Below are positions 1-7,284 of a stretch of DNA of 64,000 nt, one piece after another. Under the pieces are notes generated by a model. It had not been told where the DNA came from, did no database searches, and saw nothing but the letters and a program-made list of their open reading frames with translations. A program made the translations under genes and the position numbers. How positions within the stretch are numbered: the stretch's first letter is position 1; the number at the start of each line of letters is the position of its first letter. Origin of the DNA: Kiloniellaceae bacterium (GTDB lineage: Bacteria > Pseudomonadota > Alphaproteobacteria > Kiloniellales > J153); contig JAJFGN010000030.1 in NCBI GenBank assembly GCA_021776115.1, positions 1 to 64,000 on the forward strand, written 5' to 3'.

Positions 1-140
1 GGCCGCTCATTCAGCTGACGTGCGATAGCGCTGAGCTTTGCCTGAGAGTGGGCAGACAAGTCAGTGCCCTTTGGTAAATACTGCCTGAGCAGCCGGTTGG
101 TATTCTCGTTTGATCCGCGTTGCCATGGGGATTGTGGATC
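1..140 (-). mobile_element. IS30-family transposase remnant, truncated, runs off left edge
   Basis: Read on the minus strand from about 140 down to 1, an open frame encodes [15 protein letters not shown] followed by [12 protein letters not shown] and [10 protein letters not shown]. This is the hallmark C-terminal part of the IS30 transposase catalytic domain (DPxSPWQRGxNENTN, then RQYxPKGTDL). The C-terminus lies beyond the window edge. The N-terminal half is missing: upstream the frame runs directly into a membrane-protein fragment rather than into transposase sequence or an IS end. It is therefore a deletion remnant and not an active element. Confidence 0.85.
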
Positions 141-274
141 ATTGTCACAATCGCGCCAAGCAGCGACGCGATAAACACATAGTACGCAGCAGACCTCCTG
201 AGCGGAAGCAGAAGGCAAGCAAGCGCGCCGCCGAAAACGGCTATCGCAAAAGCGCCGGTGGCCCAAGCTGTTTT
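134..274 (-). pseudogene. Fragment of a small polytopic membrane protein
   Basis: The minus strand encodes a hydrophobic stretch beginning [16 protein letters not shown], continuing [16 protein letters not shown] and ending [12 protein letters not shown]. This resembles the second half of a common small four-helix bacterial membrane protein of unknown function. The frame breaks off exactly where the IS30 transposase remnant begins, and no credible start is visible upstream. I read it as a gene truncated at its 3' end by the IS30-associated rearrangement. The family assignment is from memory of the pattern and is tentative. Confidence 0.5.
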
Positions 275-313
275 AGAGCCCTGGCACTGAAGTTCGCACC
301 CTAAGTAGTTGCC

Positions 314-533
314 GTCATCCCGGACGTTAGTGCCTGTCCCCGACTGGATCGGGGGCGAGCCTGAAAATCCAACGATTTTCGGGAGGTGAACCTTACGATC
401 CGGGATCTACGTACCCGCCTGTCCAACGCCCGGATTACGGCGCGATGGATCCCGGATCGCTGACTTTCCTTACCAAATCAGACCCCCGCTTTCGCGGAGG
501 GCTCATTTGGAGGAAAGTCGCGTCCGGGATGAC
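314..533. repeat. 220-bp element with terminal inverted repeats (MITE-like)
   Basis: The ends are perfect 13-bp inverted copies: GTCATCCCGGACG at 314-326 and CGTCCGGGATGAC at 521-533. Inside, a second inverted pair built on GATCCGGGATC / GATCCCGGATC lies near 396-413 and 441-461, and a long hairpin fills 462-519. No coding frame is evident. The structure fits a non-autonomous mobile or intergenic palindromic element. It is the only copy I can see in this window. Confidence 0.55.
462..519. other. Long stem-loop inside the 314-533 element
   Basis: GACTTTCCT at 462-470 pairs with AGGAAAGTC at 511-519. CCAAAT at 473-478 pairs with ATTTGG at 505-510. CCCCGC at 484-489 pairs with GCGG at 494-497. 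Together they form an extended hairpin with small bulges. It has no following T-tract, so it is not a clear terminator. Confidence 0.55.
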
Positions 534-534
534 A

Positions 535-579
535 GGGGAACTTAAGGCAGGGGAACTTAAGGCCGGGGAACTTAAGGCC
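535..579. repeat. Three tandem copies of a 15-bp repeat
   Basis: The unit GGGGAACTTAAGGC plus A or C occurs three times head to tail, at 535-549, 550-564 and 565-579. It directly abuts the right end of the 314-533 element. Each unit carries the small palindrome CTTAAG. No function is apparent. Confidence 0.8.
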
Positions 580-617
580 ACCAATCTAAGTTCCACCACA
601 CTAGCGGATTAAACGGC

Positions 618-661
618 TTGACAGGTTGGTAAGCCATGACTTACAGTAAGTCATGGCTTAC
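618..661 (+). promoter_or_regulatory. Promoter and perfect palindromic operator over the arsR-type start codon
   Basis: A consensus -35 TTGACA is at 618-623. An 18-bp spacer leads to TACAGT at 642-647 as a plausible -10. A perfect 15-bp inverted repeat (GTAAGCCATGACTTA at 629-643, spacer CAG, then the complementary arm at 647-661) covers the -10 and the ATG at 653. Transcription would start about at the ATG, giving a leaderless mRNA, and no Shine-Dalgarno sequence is visible. A bound dimer would block both promoter and start site, which suggests autorepression. Confidence 0.7.
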
Positions 662-970
662 GCAGAGGTGTTTACGGCCCTAGCAGATCCAACCCGCCTG
701 CACATATTCGAGGCGTTGCGCGAGCAACCTAAAACCGTGGGTGAATTGGCGGCTGGCCAGCCGGTGAGCAGGCCTGCGGTATCGCAACACCTGAAGGTAC
801 TTCAGTCCGCGAGCTTGGTCAGCGTTGAGCCACAGGGCAATCGCCGCCTGTATTCAATCAAGCGCGATGGCTTGGAGGAGCTGCGGCTCTATCTGGAGAG
901 TTTTTGGTCGGATGCCTTAACGGCGTACGGCGCTGAAATTGCACGACGTGTGAAGAACAAAAACGTGTGA
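653..970 (+). CDS. ArsR-family winged-helix transcriptional regulator
   Basis: This 105-residue protein is a single ArsR-type winged helix. It starts with the typical VFTALADPTRLHIFEAL segment. The recognition helix is near residues 39-51 (SRPAVSQHLKVL), and the wing contains RRLYSIK. It has no cysteine, so a metal-thiolate sensor of the ArsR/SmtB type is unlikely. The downstream SRPBCC and YCII genes form a pairing often seen with this subfamily, where the regulator controls its neighbours. The operator at 629-661 overlaps its own start codon. The C-terminal tail is generated by a 17-bp tandem duplication that also supplies the stop. Confidence 0.9.
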   Translation: MAYAEVFTALADPTRLHIFEALREQPKTVGELAAGQPVSRPAVSQHLKVLQSASLVSVEPQGNRRLYSIKRDGLEELRLYLESFWSDALTAYGAEIARRVKNKNV

Positions 971-980
971 AGAACAAAGA
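947..980 (+). repeat. 17-bp tandem duplication across the regulator's stop codon
   Basis: CGTGTGAAGAACAAAAA (947-963) is repeated as CGTGTGAAGAACAAAGA (964-980), and a degenerate third copy may begin at 981. The stop codon TGA at 968-970 lies in the second copy. The duplication therefore remodelled the C-terminus of the ArsR-type protein and the spacer to the next gene. Confidence 0.75.
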
Positions 981-1007
981 CGCATGAAAGACAAATGGGA
1001 GAACGCA

Positions 1008-1520
1008 ATGCTCGATCCGCTTGTTAGTACAATTGAAGTGCCCTGCAGCCAGGAAAAGGCGTTCGGCGTGTTTGTGAACGAAATGGGCTCTTGGTGGCCG
1101 CTGGACAAGCGCTCCATGTCAATGCACAGCGGCAAGCCCGCCAAGTCGTTGCACATCGATCCGAAGCAGGGCGGCAAGATTATAGAGATCGGCCACGACG
1201 ACACCGAGCACCATTGGGGCACCATCAAAACCTACGATCCCCATGACTCGCTGACCATGGACTTTCACATGGGACTGCCCGCGGAAAACGCCAGCCTGGT
1301 TGAGGTGAAATTCACCGCCCTCGATGGCGAACGCACGCAGGTTGAGCTGACCCAAAGCAACTGGGAAGCCTTCGGCGACATGGCCGAAATGATGCGCCGC
1401 GGTTATGGCAGCGGTTGGGTTATTATCTTTGAAGACGCATACAAATCCGCTTGCGGCGGCCAGCCTATGACGTCGCAGGAAATCCAAGCGAGAGCCCCGG
1501 CTTGTCCAGAACCGAATTGA
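1008..1520 (+). CDS. SRPBCC / AHSA1-domain protein
   Basis: The protein of about 170 residues is a START-like SRPBCC domain of the activator-of-Hsp90-ATPase (AHSA1) type. It opens with STIEVPCSQEKAFGVFVNEM and a W-rich first helix (GSWWPL), and ends with a long amphipathic helix (GWVIIFEDAYKSACGG). The ATG at 1008 is preferred because GGGAG at 997-1001 sits six bases upstream. An earlier in-frame ATG at 984 lacks such a site. Such domains bind hydrophobic ligands and commonly follow ArsR regulators in one operon. The ligand cannot be told from the sequence. Confidence 0.85.
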   Translation: MLDPLVSTIEVPCSQEKAFGVFVNEMGSWWPLDKRSMSMHSGKPAKSLHIDPKQGGKIIEIGHDDTEHHWGTIKTYDPHDSLTMDFHMGLPAENASLVEVKFTALDGERTQVELTQSNWEAFGDMAEMMRRGYGSGWVIIFEDAYKSACGGQPMTSQEIQARAPACPEPN

Positions 1521-1558
1521 ATTTCGCTAACTGAAATCGAGAAACAGAGGAATATGGA

Positions 1559-1882
1559 ATGCCTAACTACATCATTGCCTATCGCGGCGGGAGAAAACCG
1601 GAGAGCCCTGAGGAGGGGGCCAAACATATGGCGAAATGGAAAGCCTGGATCGGCGGCCTTGGCAAGGCCGCGGTCAACCCCGGCACGCCTTTGGGAAAGT
1701 CCAGGATCGTAAGTTCCGATGGTGTATCGGACGATGGCGGCCCCGATCCCATGTCGGGGTTTTCCGTTGTGTCCGCCGACAACATGGAGGCTGCGCTTGA
1801 GATGGCGAAGGGGTGCCCGACCCTCGATCTCGTCGGCACACTTGAGGTCGCGGAAATGATGGAAATGAAGACGCCGAAATAA
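1559..1882 (+). CDS. YCII-related (DGPF) domain protein
   Basis: This 107-residue protein begins MPNYIIAYRGGRKPESPEEG and continues through a HMAKWKAWIGGLG helix. That is the ferredoxin-like YCII fold found as a partner of ArsR and AHSA1 genes. The C-terminal MKGCPTLDL-type segment (here MAKGCPTLDL) matches the end of the domain. It is third in the operon, 38 bases after the SRPBCC gene. The family's biochemical role is unproven; a small-molecule enzyme or stress function is inferred from context only. Confidence 0.85.
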   Translation: MPNYIIAYRGGRKPESPEEGAKHMAKWKAWIGGLGKAAVNPGTPLGKSRIVSSDGVSDDGGPDPMSGFSVVSADNMEAALEMAKGCPTLDLVGTLEVAEMMEMKTPK

Positions 1883-2074
1883 TGGAAACCTAGTCGCCGG
1901 CATCGAGAGGCAGGTTTTTTAGAAGGTAATCGAGACTTGGTATAAGCAGGCTCTTGGCCGACTATGTCTTCAGCAGATCGCAAGGCCCGTGGCCGGTTGT
2001 CGAAAATCCCGGATCAAGCCCAGGACAACGCTGGTAATTGGGACAGAACCTAACGCAAGAATCTTGGGCAATTT

Positions 2075-2461
2075 TTAGCCGGCGGCGCGCGCGAGCCGCG
2101 CGGGGCGTTCGAGCATGGCATCCACGGCGTTGCAAATCTGCACCAGCGTGAAGGGTTTCTGGATCACGGTAAACACCAGTTCCTCGAGATTATGCGCGCG
2201 TTGCCGTTCCGCCGAATAGCCGGTCATCAAAAGCACCGGCAAGTCTGGGTAATCTTGCGCCAACTTGAGCGCCAGGGCGATGCCGTCCATGCCGGGCATC
2301 ACGATGTCGGTCAGGAGAGCATCGAAAGGGCCGCCCTGGAGCGCTTCCAAGGCGCGCAGGCCGTCGTCGACACCAACCGCCTCATGGCCGCGATGCGCCA
2401 AGGCACGGCACACAAAACTCTGCACCGCCATGTCGTCCTCGGCGACCAATATCCGTGCCAT
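2075..2461 (-). CDS. cpdR: Single-domain response regulator, CpdR-like
   Basis: The 128-residue protein is a lone receiver domain with no output domain. Key residues are visible: acidic pocket E8-D9-D10, phosphoacceptor D52 in LLTDIVMPGMDG, T80 in MTGYS, and K102 in QKPF. The opening MARILVAEDD and the TDIVMPGMDGI segment match CpdR of Caulobacter and relatives. There CpdR, when unphosphorylated, recruits substrates including CtrA's degradation machinery to ClpXP. It is transcribed alone, and a CtrA-type site lies about 90 bases upstream of its start, consistent with the CtrA-CpdR circuit. Other single-domain receivers are possible. Confidence 0.8.
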   Translation of the reverse strand: MARILVAEDDMAVQSFVCRALAHRGHEAVGVDDGLRALEALQGGPFDALLTDIVMPGMDGIALALKLAQDYPDLPVLLMTGYSAERQRAHNLEELVFTVIQKPFTLVQICNAVDAMLERPARLARAAG

Positions 2462-2549
2462 ACCCGATTTATCTCCTAACTCGGCCGTCGCGCCGCTAAG
2501 GGGCGCTGTGCGGCAACCGTTCGGTGCGCCTATCGTGCGCCAGGGAGGA

Positions 2550-2564
2550 TTAATGAGACGTTAA
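2550..2564. promoter_or_regulatory. Full CtrA-type site TTAA-N7-TTAA
   Basis: TTAA at 2550-2553 and TTAA at 2561-2564 are separated by exactly seven bases. This is the consensus CtrA box of alphaproteobacteria. It lies 89 bases upstream of the cpdR start (minus strand) and about 200 bases upstream of the DUF2336 gene (plus strand), so either or both could be controlled. Confidence 0.55.
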
Positions 2565-2709
2565 TCTTTCTAAATTGTGAACAATGTACATCTCAACAGC
2601 AGACAGATTTTTCAGTTAGATAGATCATGTAAAAACAACGCATTACTATGATAAAGTCAAATAAAATAAATTTTAGATAAATATAGATTTTTCTTTATTT
2701 AATAAATAG

Positions 2710-2737
2710 TTGACAGTCCGTTACCACTTGATTAAAT
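2710..2737 (+). promoter_or_regulatory. Promoter of the DUF2336 gene in an AT-rich block
   Basis: TTGACA at 2710-2715 is followed after 16 bases by TTAAAT at 2732-2737. It sits at the end of a markedly AT-rich stretch (about 2580-2745) that contrasts with the GC-rich surroundings and may act as an UP element or a binding site for an AT-seeking nucleoid protein. Nothing coding is visible in 2462-2761. Confidence 0.5.
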
Positions 2738-2761
2738 TGCTTTAACCGTTTGCACCTTTAC

Positions 2762-3925
2762 ATGCGAATAGAGAGGCATAGGACCTTGCTGGCAATTGAA
2801 CCCAACGTCGAGCTGCTGACCTCGGATGGAATCGAGCGGCTCAGCACCGACCAATCCCCTTGGATGCGCGCCCAAACCGCGGCAACCGTGGCGGTCCTTT
2901 TCGTCGAAGGCTCCTTAAACGAGCGGGAACAGGTGTACGCGATCAGCATACTGGAAACTCTCGCCCGCGATCTGGAAAATCAGGTCCGCGAAGCCTTATG
3001 CGAACATGTGAAGCACTGCGCGCGCCTGCCTCAATCGATCGCCCGAAAATTGGCCGCGGACGTGGAATCGGTCGCGCTGCCGATTATCCGGTATTCGTCG
3101 GTTTTGGACGAAGCCGACCTGGTGACGATCGTGCGCGGCGGTGGCACGGCCAAACAGGCCGCCGTGGCCCAGCGGGACAACGTGACCGAAATTGTTTCGG
3201 ACATCCTCGTCGACACACAAAACACGGTGGTTATACGCACTCTCCTGGCGAACGAGACATCCCAAATTGGCGAAACGTCATACGGCAAGATTCTGGAGGG
3301 ATTCGGCCAGGACCAGAAAATTCAAGCCTTGATGGTGGAGCGTCCCGCCTTGCCAGCGACGATCGTCGCCCGAATGGTCTTGCGGGTTAGCGACGCCCTG
3401 CGCCAACGTCTGATCGACCGCTTCGACCTGCCTGAAGGCATGGCCGAGGAATTGACGGCGCGGGCGCGCGAACGAGCGCTTAGCGAATCGATCGGCCAAG
3501 TCACGACCGGCGAGACGATGGAATCACTATCGATACGCCTCTTCGAGGAAGGCGCCCTGACCCCGGTTTTCTTGTTGCGCGCGCTGTGCACGGGGCAACT
3601 TCGATTGTTCACGGCCGGGGTGGCGGCGCGTGCGGGGGTAACCCTCGGCAATGCGGACGAGCTCATTCGAGATGGCGGTCAGCGCGGACTGATGGCGCTC
3701 TACGTACACGCCGGCCTTCCGGGCGCCCTGATGCCGGCCTTCCGCATCGCCCTCGAGATCGCACGCGAGAAAGAAACCGCGGGTCCGAGAGCCTGGAGTA
3801 AGACCGACACCCAGCAAATCATATCGCAACTCATCGCGGCCTACGACAGCTTGGCGCCTGGGCATCTTGAATCGGTTCTGGCGCAACTGGGGCGGTATTG
3901 CACGGACAGCGCCAACGCGGCCTAA
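2762..3925 (+). CDS. DUF2336 domain-containing protein
   Basis: The product is about 387 residues, mostly alpha-helical, and shows the DUF2336 pattern: SPWMRAQTAATVAVLF, then LPQSIARKLAADVESVALPIIRYSSVL, and repeats such as AVAQRDNVTEIVSDILVDT that look HEAT-like. The family is common in Rhodospirillales and Rhizobiales and has no established biochemical function. ATG 2762 is chosen over a TTG at 2750. Neither has a clear ribosome-binding site, and the promoter at 2710 leaves only a short leader. It is a single-gene unit flanked by a convergent DUF3426 gene. Confidence 0.75.
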   Translation: MRIERHRTLLAIEPNVELLTSDGIERLSTDQSPWMRAQTAATVAVLFVEGSLNEREQVYAISILETLARDLENQVREALCEHVKHCARLPQSIARKLAADVESVALPIIRYSSVLDEADLVTIVRGGGTAKQAAVAQRDNVTEIVSDILVDTQNTVVIRTLLANETSQIGETSYGKILEGFGQDQKIQALMVERPALPATIVARMVLRVSDALRQRLIDRFDLPEGMAEELTARARERALSESIGQVTTGETMESLSIRLFEEGALTPVFLLRALCTGQLRLFTAGVAARAGVTLGNADELIRDGGQRGLMALYVHAGLPGALMPAFRIALEIAREKETAGPRAWSKTDTQQIISQLIAAYDSLAPGHLESVLAQLGRYCTDSANAA

Positions 3926-3983
3926 AAGAGGTATCCGAAGACAGCGCTTTCGGACGGCCGCTGCGCCGGCACGGGCAAAAAAC

Positions 3984-4739
3984 TTACTTGGTGGCGACGA
4001 AGTCGATTCCCAGGCTGCCTTCGCGCGGGGCATTTCGCGTCGAGGTCTCAAACTCCGTCACCCCGCCGGGCGGCAGGTTAGCGCTATTGGCCGAGAAAAC
4101 CCATTCCTCGACCTGCGCCCCGGTCCCATCGGTGACACTGGCGCGAAGTTGCGGAATATCGCGCGGGCCGTCGGAAATGTTAGCGACCGTCCCTTCGATC
4201 ACGACCACGCGCTCACCGTCGATAAGGCGGCGTACCGACTTGACGTCGCGCAACTCCAAGCCGTCGCCAAGCGGTGGCTCGACCGGCAGTCCGGCCAAGC
4301 GATAAAGCTCGGCCGCGGCGGGCAGCGCCGCGACGATCTGGGCCCTCCCGAAATAGGCGCCGGCGGCCAAAGCCCCCGCAACGAGAAAGAAAATTATCCA
4401 TCCCGCGGCGATCCGGCGGCCCGAAGCTCCTGGCGGCGGCGTGGCGCGCGGTTTCGTGCCGCGGCGCCGCGAGGCGCTGAGCACCGCAGCTGGCTTTTCT
4501 TCGGCTGGCGGCTCTTCTTGGAGTGGCCCTTCTTCAGGCGGCGGTGCCTGGACCTCGGGTTCGGCGGGCGCCTCAGCAGCGGCGGGAGCCTCAACTGCGG
4601 CGGGGGTCTCGTCTTCGCTCAGTTGAGGCTGGGTCCAGCCATGGCCGCAGCTGCCGCAGCGAACCTGCCGCCCAGCGGGACCGATCTGGTCGGGGTCGAT
4701 GCGAAACGTCGAATCGCAGGACGGGCAGGTCAGGTTCAT
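3984..4739 (-). CDS. Zinc-ribbon (MJ0042) and DUF3426 membrane protein
   Basis: Residues 1-36 form the MJ0042 zinc ribbon: CPSCDSTFRIDPDQIGP followed by RCGSCGHGW, giving two CxxC pairs. A low-complexity Ala/Pro/Glu-rich linker follows (about 40-95). Then comes a single transmembrane helix (AAGWIIFFLVAGALAAGAYF) and a C-terminal DUF3426 domain predicted outside the cytoplasm. This three-part architecture divergent from ftsE is a recurrent alphaproteobacterial arrangement. Its role is unknown; a zinc-dependent envelope or division link is inference from context. Confidence 0.85.
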   Translation of the reverse strand: MNLTCPSCDSTFRIDPDQIGPAGRQVRCGSCGHGWTQPQLSEDETPAAVEAPAAAEAPAEPEVQAPPPEEGPLQEEPPAEEKPAAVLSASRRRGTKPRATPPPGASGRRIAAGWIIFFLVAGALAAGAYFGRAQIVAALPAAAELYRLAGLPVEPPLGDGLELRDVKSVRRLIDGERVVVIEGTVANISDGPRDIPQLRASVTDGTGAQVEEWVFSANSANLPPGGVTEFETSTRNAPREGSLGIDFVATK

Positions 4740-4924
4740 AAGGGGATATACTGGCGCCCACGCGAATTATGGAACCCTAACCTTATAGGTAGGGCCAATC
4801 GCCAAAGCAAGCTGCCAGCGGGCCCCGCTTTACGACTCTGAGCCGAGTGTGCCATCTTGCCGACCACTTCCGGTGGGCATCGTCCGTTAGATTCTGTCCA
4901 CTGGACACAGCGATCGGCAAGACC

Positions 4925-5629
4925 TTGGTTCGTTTCGAAGATGTTGCCTTGCGTTATGGCGCGGGCCCGGAAGTCTTGGGCGGCGTGTCGTTTCATCTGG
5001 CGCCGGGTTCGTTCCATTTCATGATCGGAGCCAGCGGCGCCGGGAAATCGTCGCTCCTGAGCATGATTTATCTGGCGCGGCGGCCAAGCGGCGGCCACCT
5101 TCATATATTCGAGCGCGATGTCACAACCTTGTCACGCCACGAAACCGCCATGATGCGCCGTAAGATCGGCGTCGTGTTTCAAGATTTCCGCCTGCTCGAC
5201 CATCTGACGGCCCTTGAGAACGTCGCGCTGCCCCTCAAGATCAGCGGGCAACGCGACGAGAAAGTGCGCCGCCATGTAGCCGAACTCTTGGCCTGGGTTG
5301 GATTGGCCGAACACCTGGATTCTTATCCCCCCACCTTATCGGGCGGTCAAAAGCAACGCGTTGCGATCGCGCGCGCCGTCGTTGGCCGGCCAAGTCTGCT
5401 GATCGCCGACGAACCGACCGGAAATGTGGACGATCGTATGGCGGTCCGTCTGCTGTATCTGTTCGAAGAGCTTAATAAGCTGGGCACCACAATCGTAATC
5501 GCGACCCATAACGAGTCCCTAGTGGCGCGTTTCAATCATCCGGTCGTCCGCTTAGGCAACGGCGGGGTGCGTATAGATCGCCGGCAACCGGGCGCCGACG
5601 CGAGGCCCGGCAAGGGAAGCGCGGCCTAG
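4925..5629 (+). CDS. ftsE: Cell-division ABC transporter ATPase FtsE
   Basis: The protein is an ABC ATPase with Walker A GASGAGKSS, Q-loop FQDFRLLDHLTALENV, signature LSGGQKQR and Walker B LLIADEPTGNVD. The VRFEDVALRYG opening and the D-loop with GNVDD are typical of FtsE. FtsE works with FtsX at the divisome to couple ATP hydrolysis to periplasmic peptidoglycan hydrolase activation. The start is uncertain. TTG 4925 gives LVRFEDVA and a normal-length protein of 234 residues; a GTG at 4847 adds 26 residues that look unlike the family. The downstream ftsX confirms identity. Confidence 0.9.
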   Translation: MVRFEDVALRYGAGPEVLGGVSFHLAPGSFHFMIGASGAGKSSLLSMIYLARRPSGGHLHIFERDVTTLSRHETAMMRRKIGVVFQDFRLLDHLTALENVALPLKISGQRDEKVRRHVAELLAWVGLAEHLDSYPPTLSGGQKQRVAIARAVVGRPSLLIADEPTGNVDDRMAVRLLYLFEELNKLGTTIVIATHNESLVARFNHPVVRLGNGGVRIDRRQPGADARPGKGSAA

Positions 5630-5722
5630 GCTGAATCGTTGGGCAAGAGCGACTCCGGGAGACGAGATGAAGAGTCATCGACCGATCGAACGCCGCCGTA
5701 AGGCCCGCGCAGGGAGCCTGGC

Positions 5723-6631
5723 ATGAAGTTGTTCGGGCGCCGGGACGTACCGCTCGACGGCGACGCTTCGGGGCGCTTTTTGCCGTGGCTGGTCGCGGTC
5801 ATGGTGTATCTGGCCGCGCTGGCCCTGATTTCCGCCATGACCATGAGCCGGGCGATCACCCATTGGCAGGAGGGACTGAGCGGCACCCTGACGATCCAGA
5901 TTCCGCATGACCAGGTTCCGCGCGGAGGACCGGCCTCGAAAGCGAACGCCGCGCCCGACGCGATCGAACCCATCCTGCAGCTTCTGATCGCGACGCCGGG
6001 GGTTCGCGAGGCCAAGGTCTTGGAGCCCGAAGAGATTGAGCGCTTACTGCAACCTTGGCTTGGCGCCGCCGCCGGGCTGACAGACCTGCCGGTGCCGAGT
6101 TTGATTTCCGTGACCTTCGACACGGCCGCCGAACCGAACCTCGAAAACCTGGCGCGGGAAGTCTCGAAAATTTCGCCGGGCGCCGTCGTCGACACGCATC
6201 AATCTTGGCTCGGTAAGGTGCGCGATCTGGCGCGCACCGTGCAATGGGTCGCGGTGCTGGTCGTGGCCTTGATCGTCGGATGCGCGATCATGATCGTTGC
6301 CTTCGCCACCCGCATGGGCCTGTCGGTTCACGGCCATGTCATTCAGTTGCTGCACCTGATTGGCGCCCGCGATTCCTATGTCGCCAGCCAGTTTCAAGCC
6401 CATGTTCTCACCTTCGCGCTGCGCGGGGGCATTGCCGGACTGCTGCTCGCGGTTGGGACGGTGTTTCTGGCCGGACGGACCTTGGAGGGCAGCGAAGCCA
6501 TACTTCTGCCGGAGTTTGTGCTGCAACCCTTGGACTGGTCGGCGCTGCTCCTCCTGCCCGTCATTGTGGCCATCGTCGCAACGGTAACCGCGCGGCTCAC
6601 GGTGCTGCGCACGCTGGGACGAATGCCCTGA
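5723..6631 (+). CDS. ftsX: Cell-division permease FtsX
   Basis: This 302-residue membrane protein has the FtsX layout. There is a cytoplasmic N-terminus, TM1 near residues 25-45, a periplasmic domain (about 50-170), and three C-terminal helices beginning near VQWVAVLVVALIVGCAIMIV. The segment FATRMGLSVHGHVIQLLHLIGA matches the conserved coupling region. It forms the membrane half of FtsEX and transmits ATPase state to peptidoglycan hydrolases. GGAG at 5715-5718 precedes the ATG. The 93-base gap after ftsE holds no gene. Confidence 0.9.
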   Translation: MKLFGRRDVPLDGDASGRFLPWLVAVMVYLAALALISAMTMSRAITHWQEGLSGTLTIQIPHDQVPRGGPASKANAAPDAIEPILQLLIATPGVREAKVLEPEEIERLLQPWLGAAAGLTDLPVPSLISVTFDTAAEPNLENLAREVSKISPGAVVDTHQSWLGKVRDLARTVQWVAVLVVALIVGCAIMIVAFATRMGLSVHGHVIQLLHLIGARDSYVASQFQAHVLTFALRGGIAGLLLAVGTVFLAGRTLEGSEAILLPEFVLQPLDWSALLLLPVIVAIVATVTARLTVLRTLGRMP

Positions 6632-6651
6632 GTGTGGTTTGATATCCCCAC

Positions 6652-7284
6652 ATGACCCCCCGACGCACTTTCGCGGTGACTCCTCGCGGCCCTCGCGCGG
6701 CGCGGCGCCTGGCTACCGGGACCGGTTTTGTCGTTCTGGCTTGGTCGATCGGGCTTCTGTGGTTCGCGTTCAGTTTACCGCGATCGGTCGCCGACCCCGA
6801 CATCAAGACCGACGCCATCGTCGTCCTGACCGGCGGCAGCGGCCGCGTTTCTCAGGGCCTCGAACTCCTGTCCGAGGGCCGGGCGCGCAAGCTCTTCGTG
6901 TCCGGCGTTTACCGGGGCGTGGATGTGCGGGAGCTGTTGCGCGTGTCCCGGCAGTCGCCGCAGGAACTGGCCTGTTGCATCGCCCTGGGTTACCAGGCCG
7001 ATAACACGCATGGAAATGCGGTTGAGACGCGAGCCTGGTTGCGCGAACAGAATTTACGCTCGCTGCGCCTCGTGACCTCCGCCTACCATATGCCGCGCAG
7101 CCTCCTGGAGTTTCGACGCCTCATGCCCGCGATGGAGATCGTGCCCCACCCGGTATTTCCCGAGGATTTCAAGCCGGAACGCTGGTGGCACTGGCCCGCC
7201 GGCACGGGCCTCATCGTTAGCGAATACAGCAAATACCTGATCGCCTTGGCCTGGAATTTCCTTGCCGGTGTGCCCGCAAAATGA
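6652..7284 (+). CDS. YdcF/ElyC-family (DUF218) protein
   Basis: The 210-residue protein has an N-terminal membrane anchor (TGTGFVVLAWSIGLLWFAF) followed by a DUF218 domain. The domain shows DAIVVLTGGSGRVSQGLELL, a GNAVETRAWL motif and TSAYHMPRS. Relatives include SanA, ElyC and YdcF, which affect envelope or peptidoglycan integrity by an unknown mechanism. The stop overlaps the next start by ATGA (7281-7284), indicating translational coupling to plsC. Confidence 0.85.
   Translation: MTPRRTFAVTPRGPRAARRLATGTGFVVLAWSIGLLWFAFSLPRSVADPDIKTDAIVVLTGGSGRVSQGLELLSEGRARKLFVSGVYRGVDVRELLRVSRQSPQELACCIALGYQADNTHGNAVETRAWLREQNLRSLRLVTSAYHMPRSLLEFRRLMPAMEIVPHPVFPEDFKPERWWHWPAGTGLIVSEYSKYLIALAWNFLAGVPAK

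Noticed and set aside
110-304. Plus-strand 64-residue gene at the left end
   Set aside because: It is antisense to the IS30 and membrane-protein fragments and resembles nothing known.
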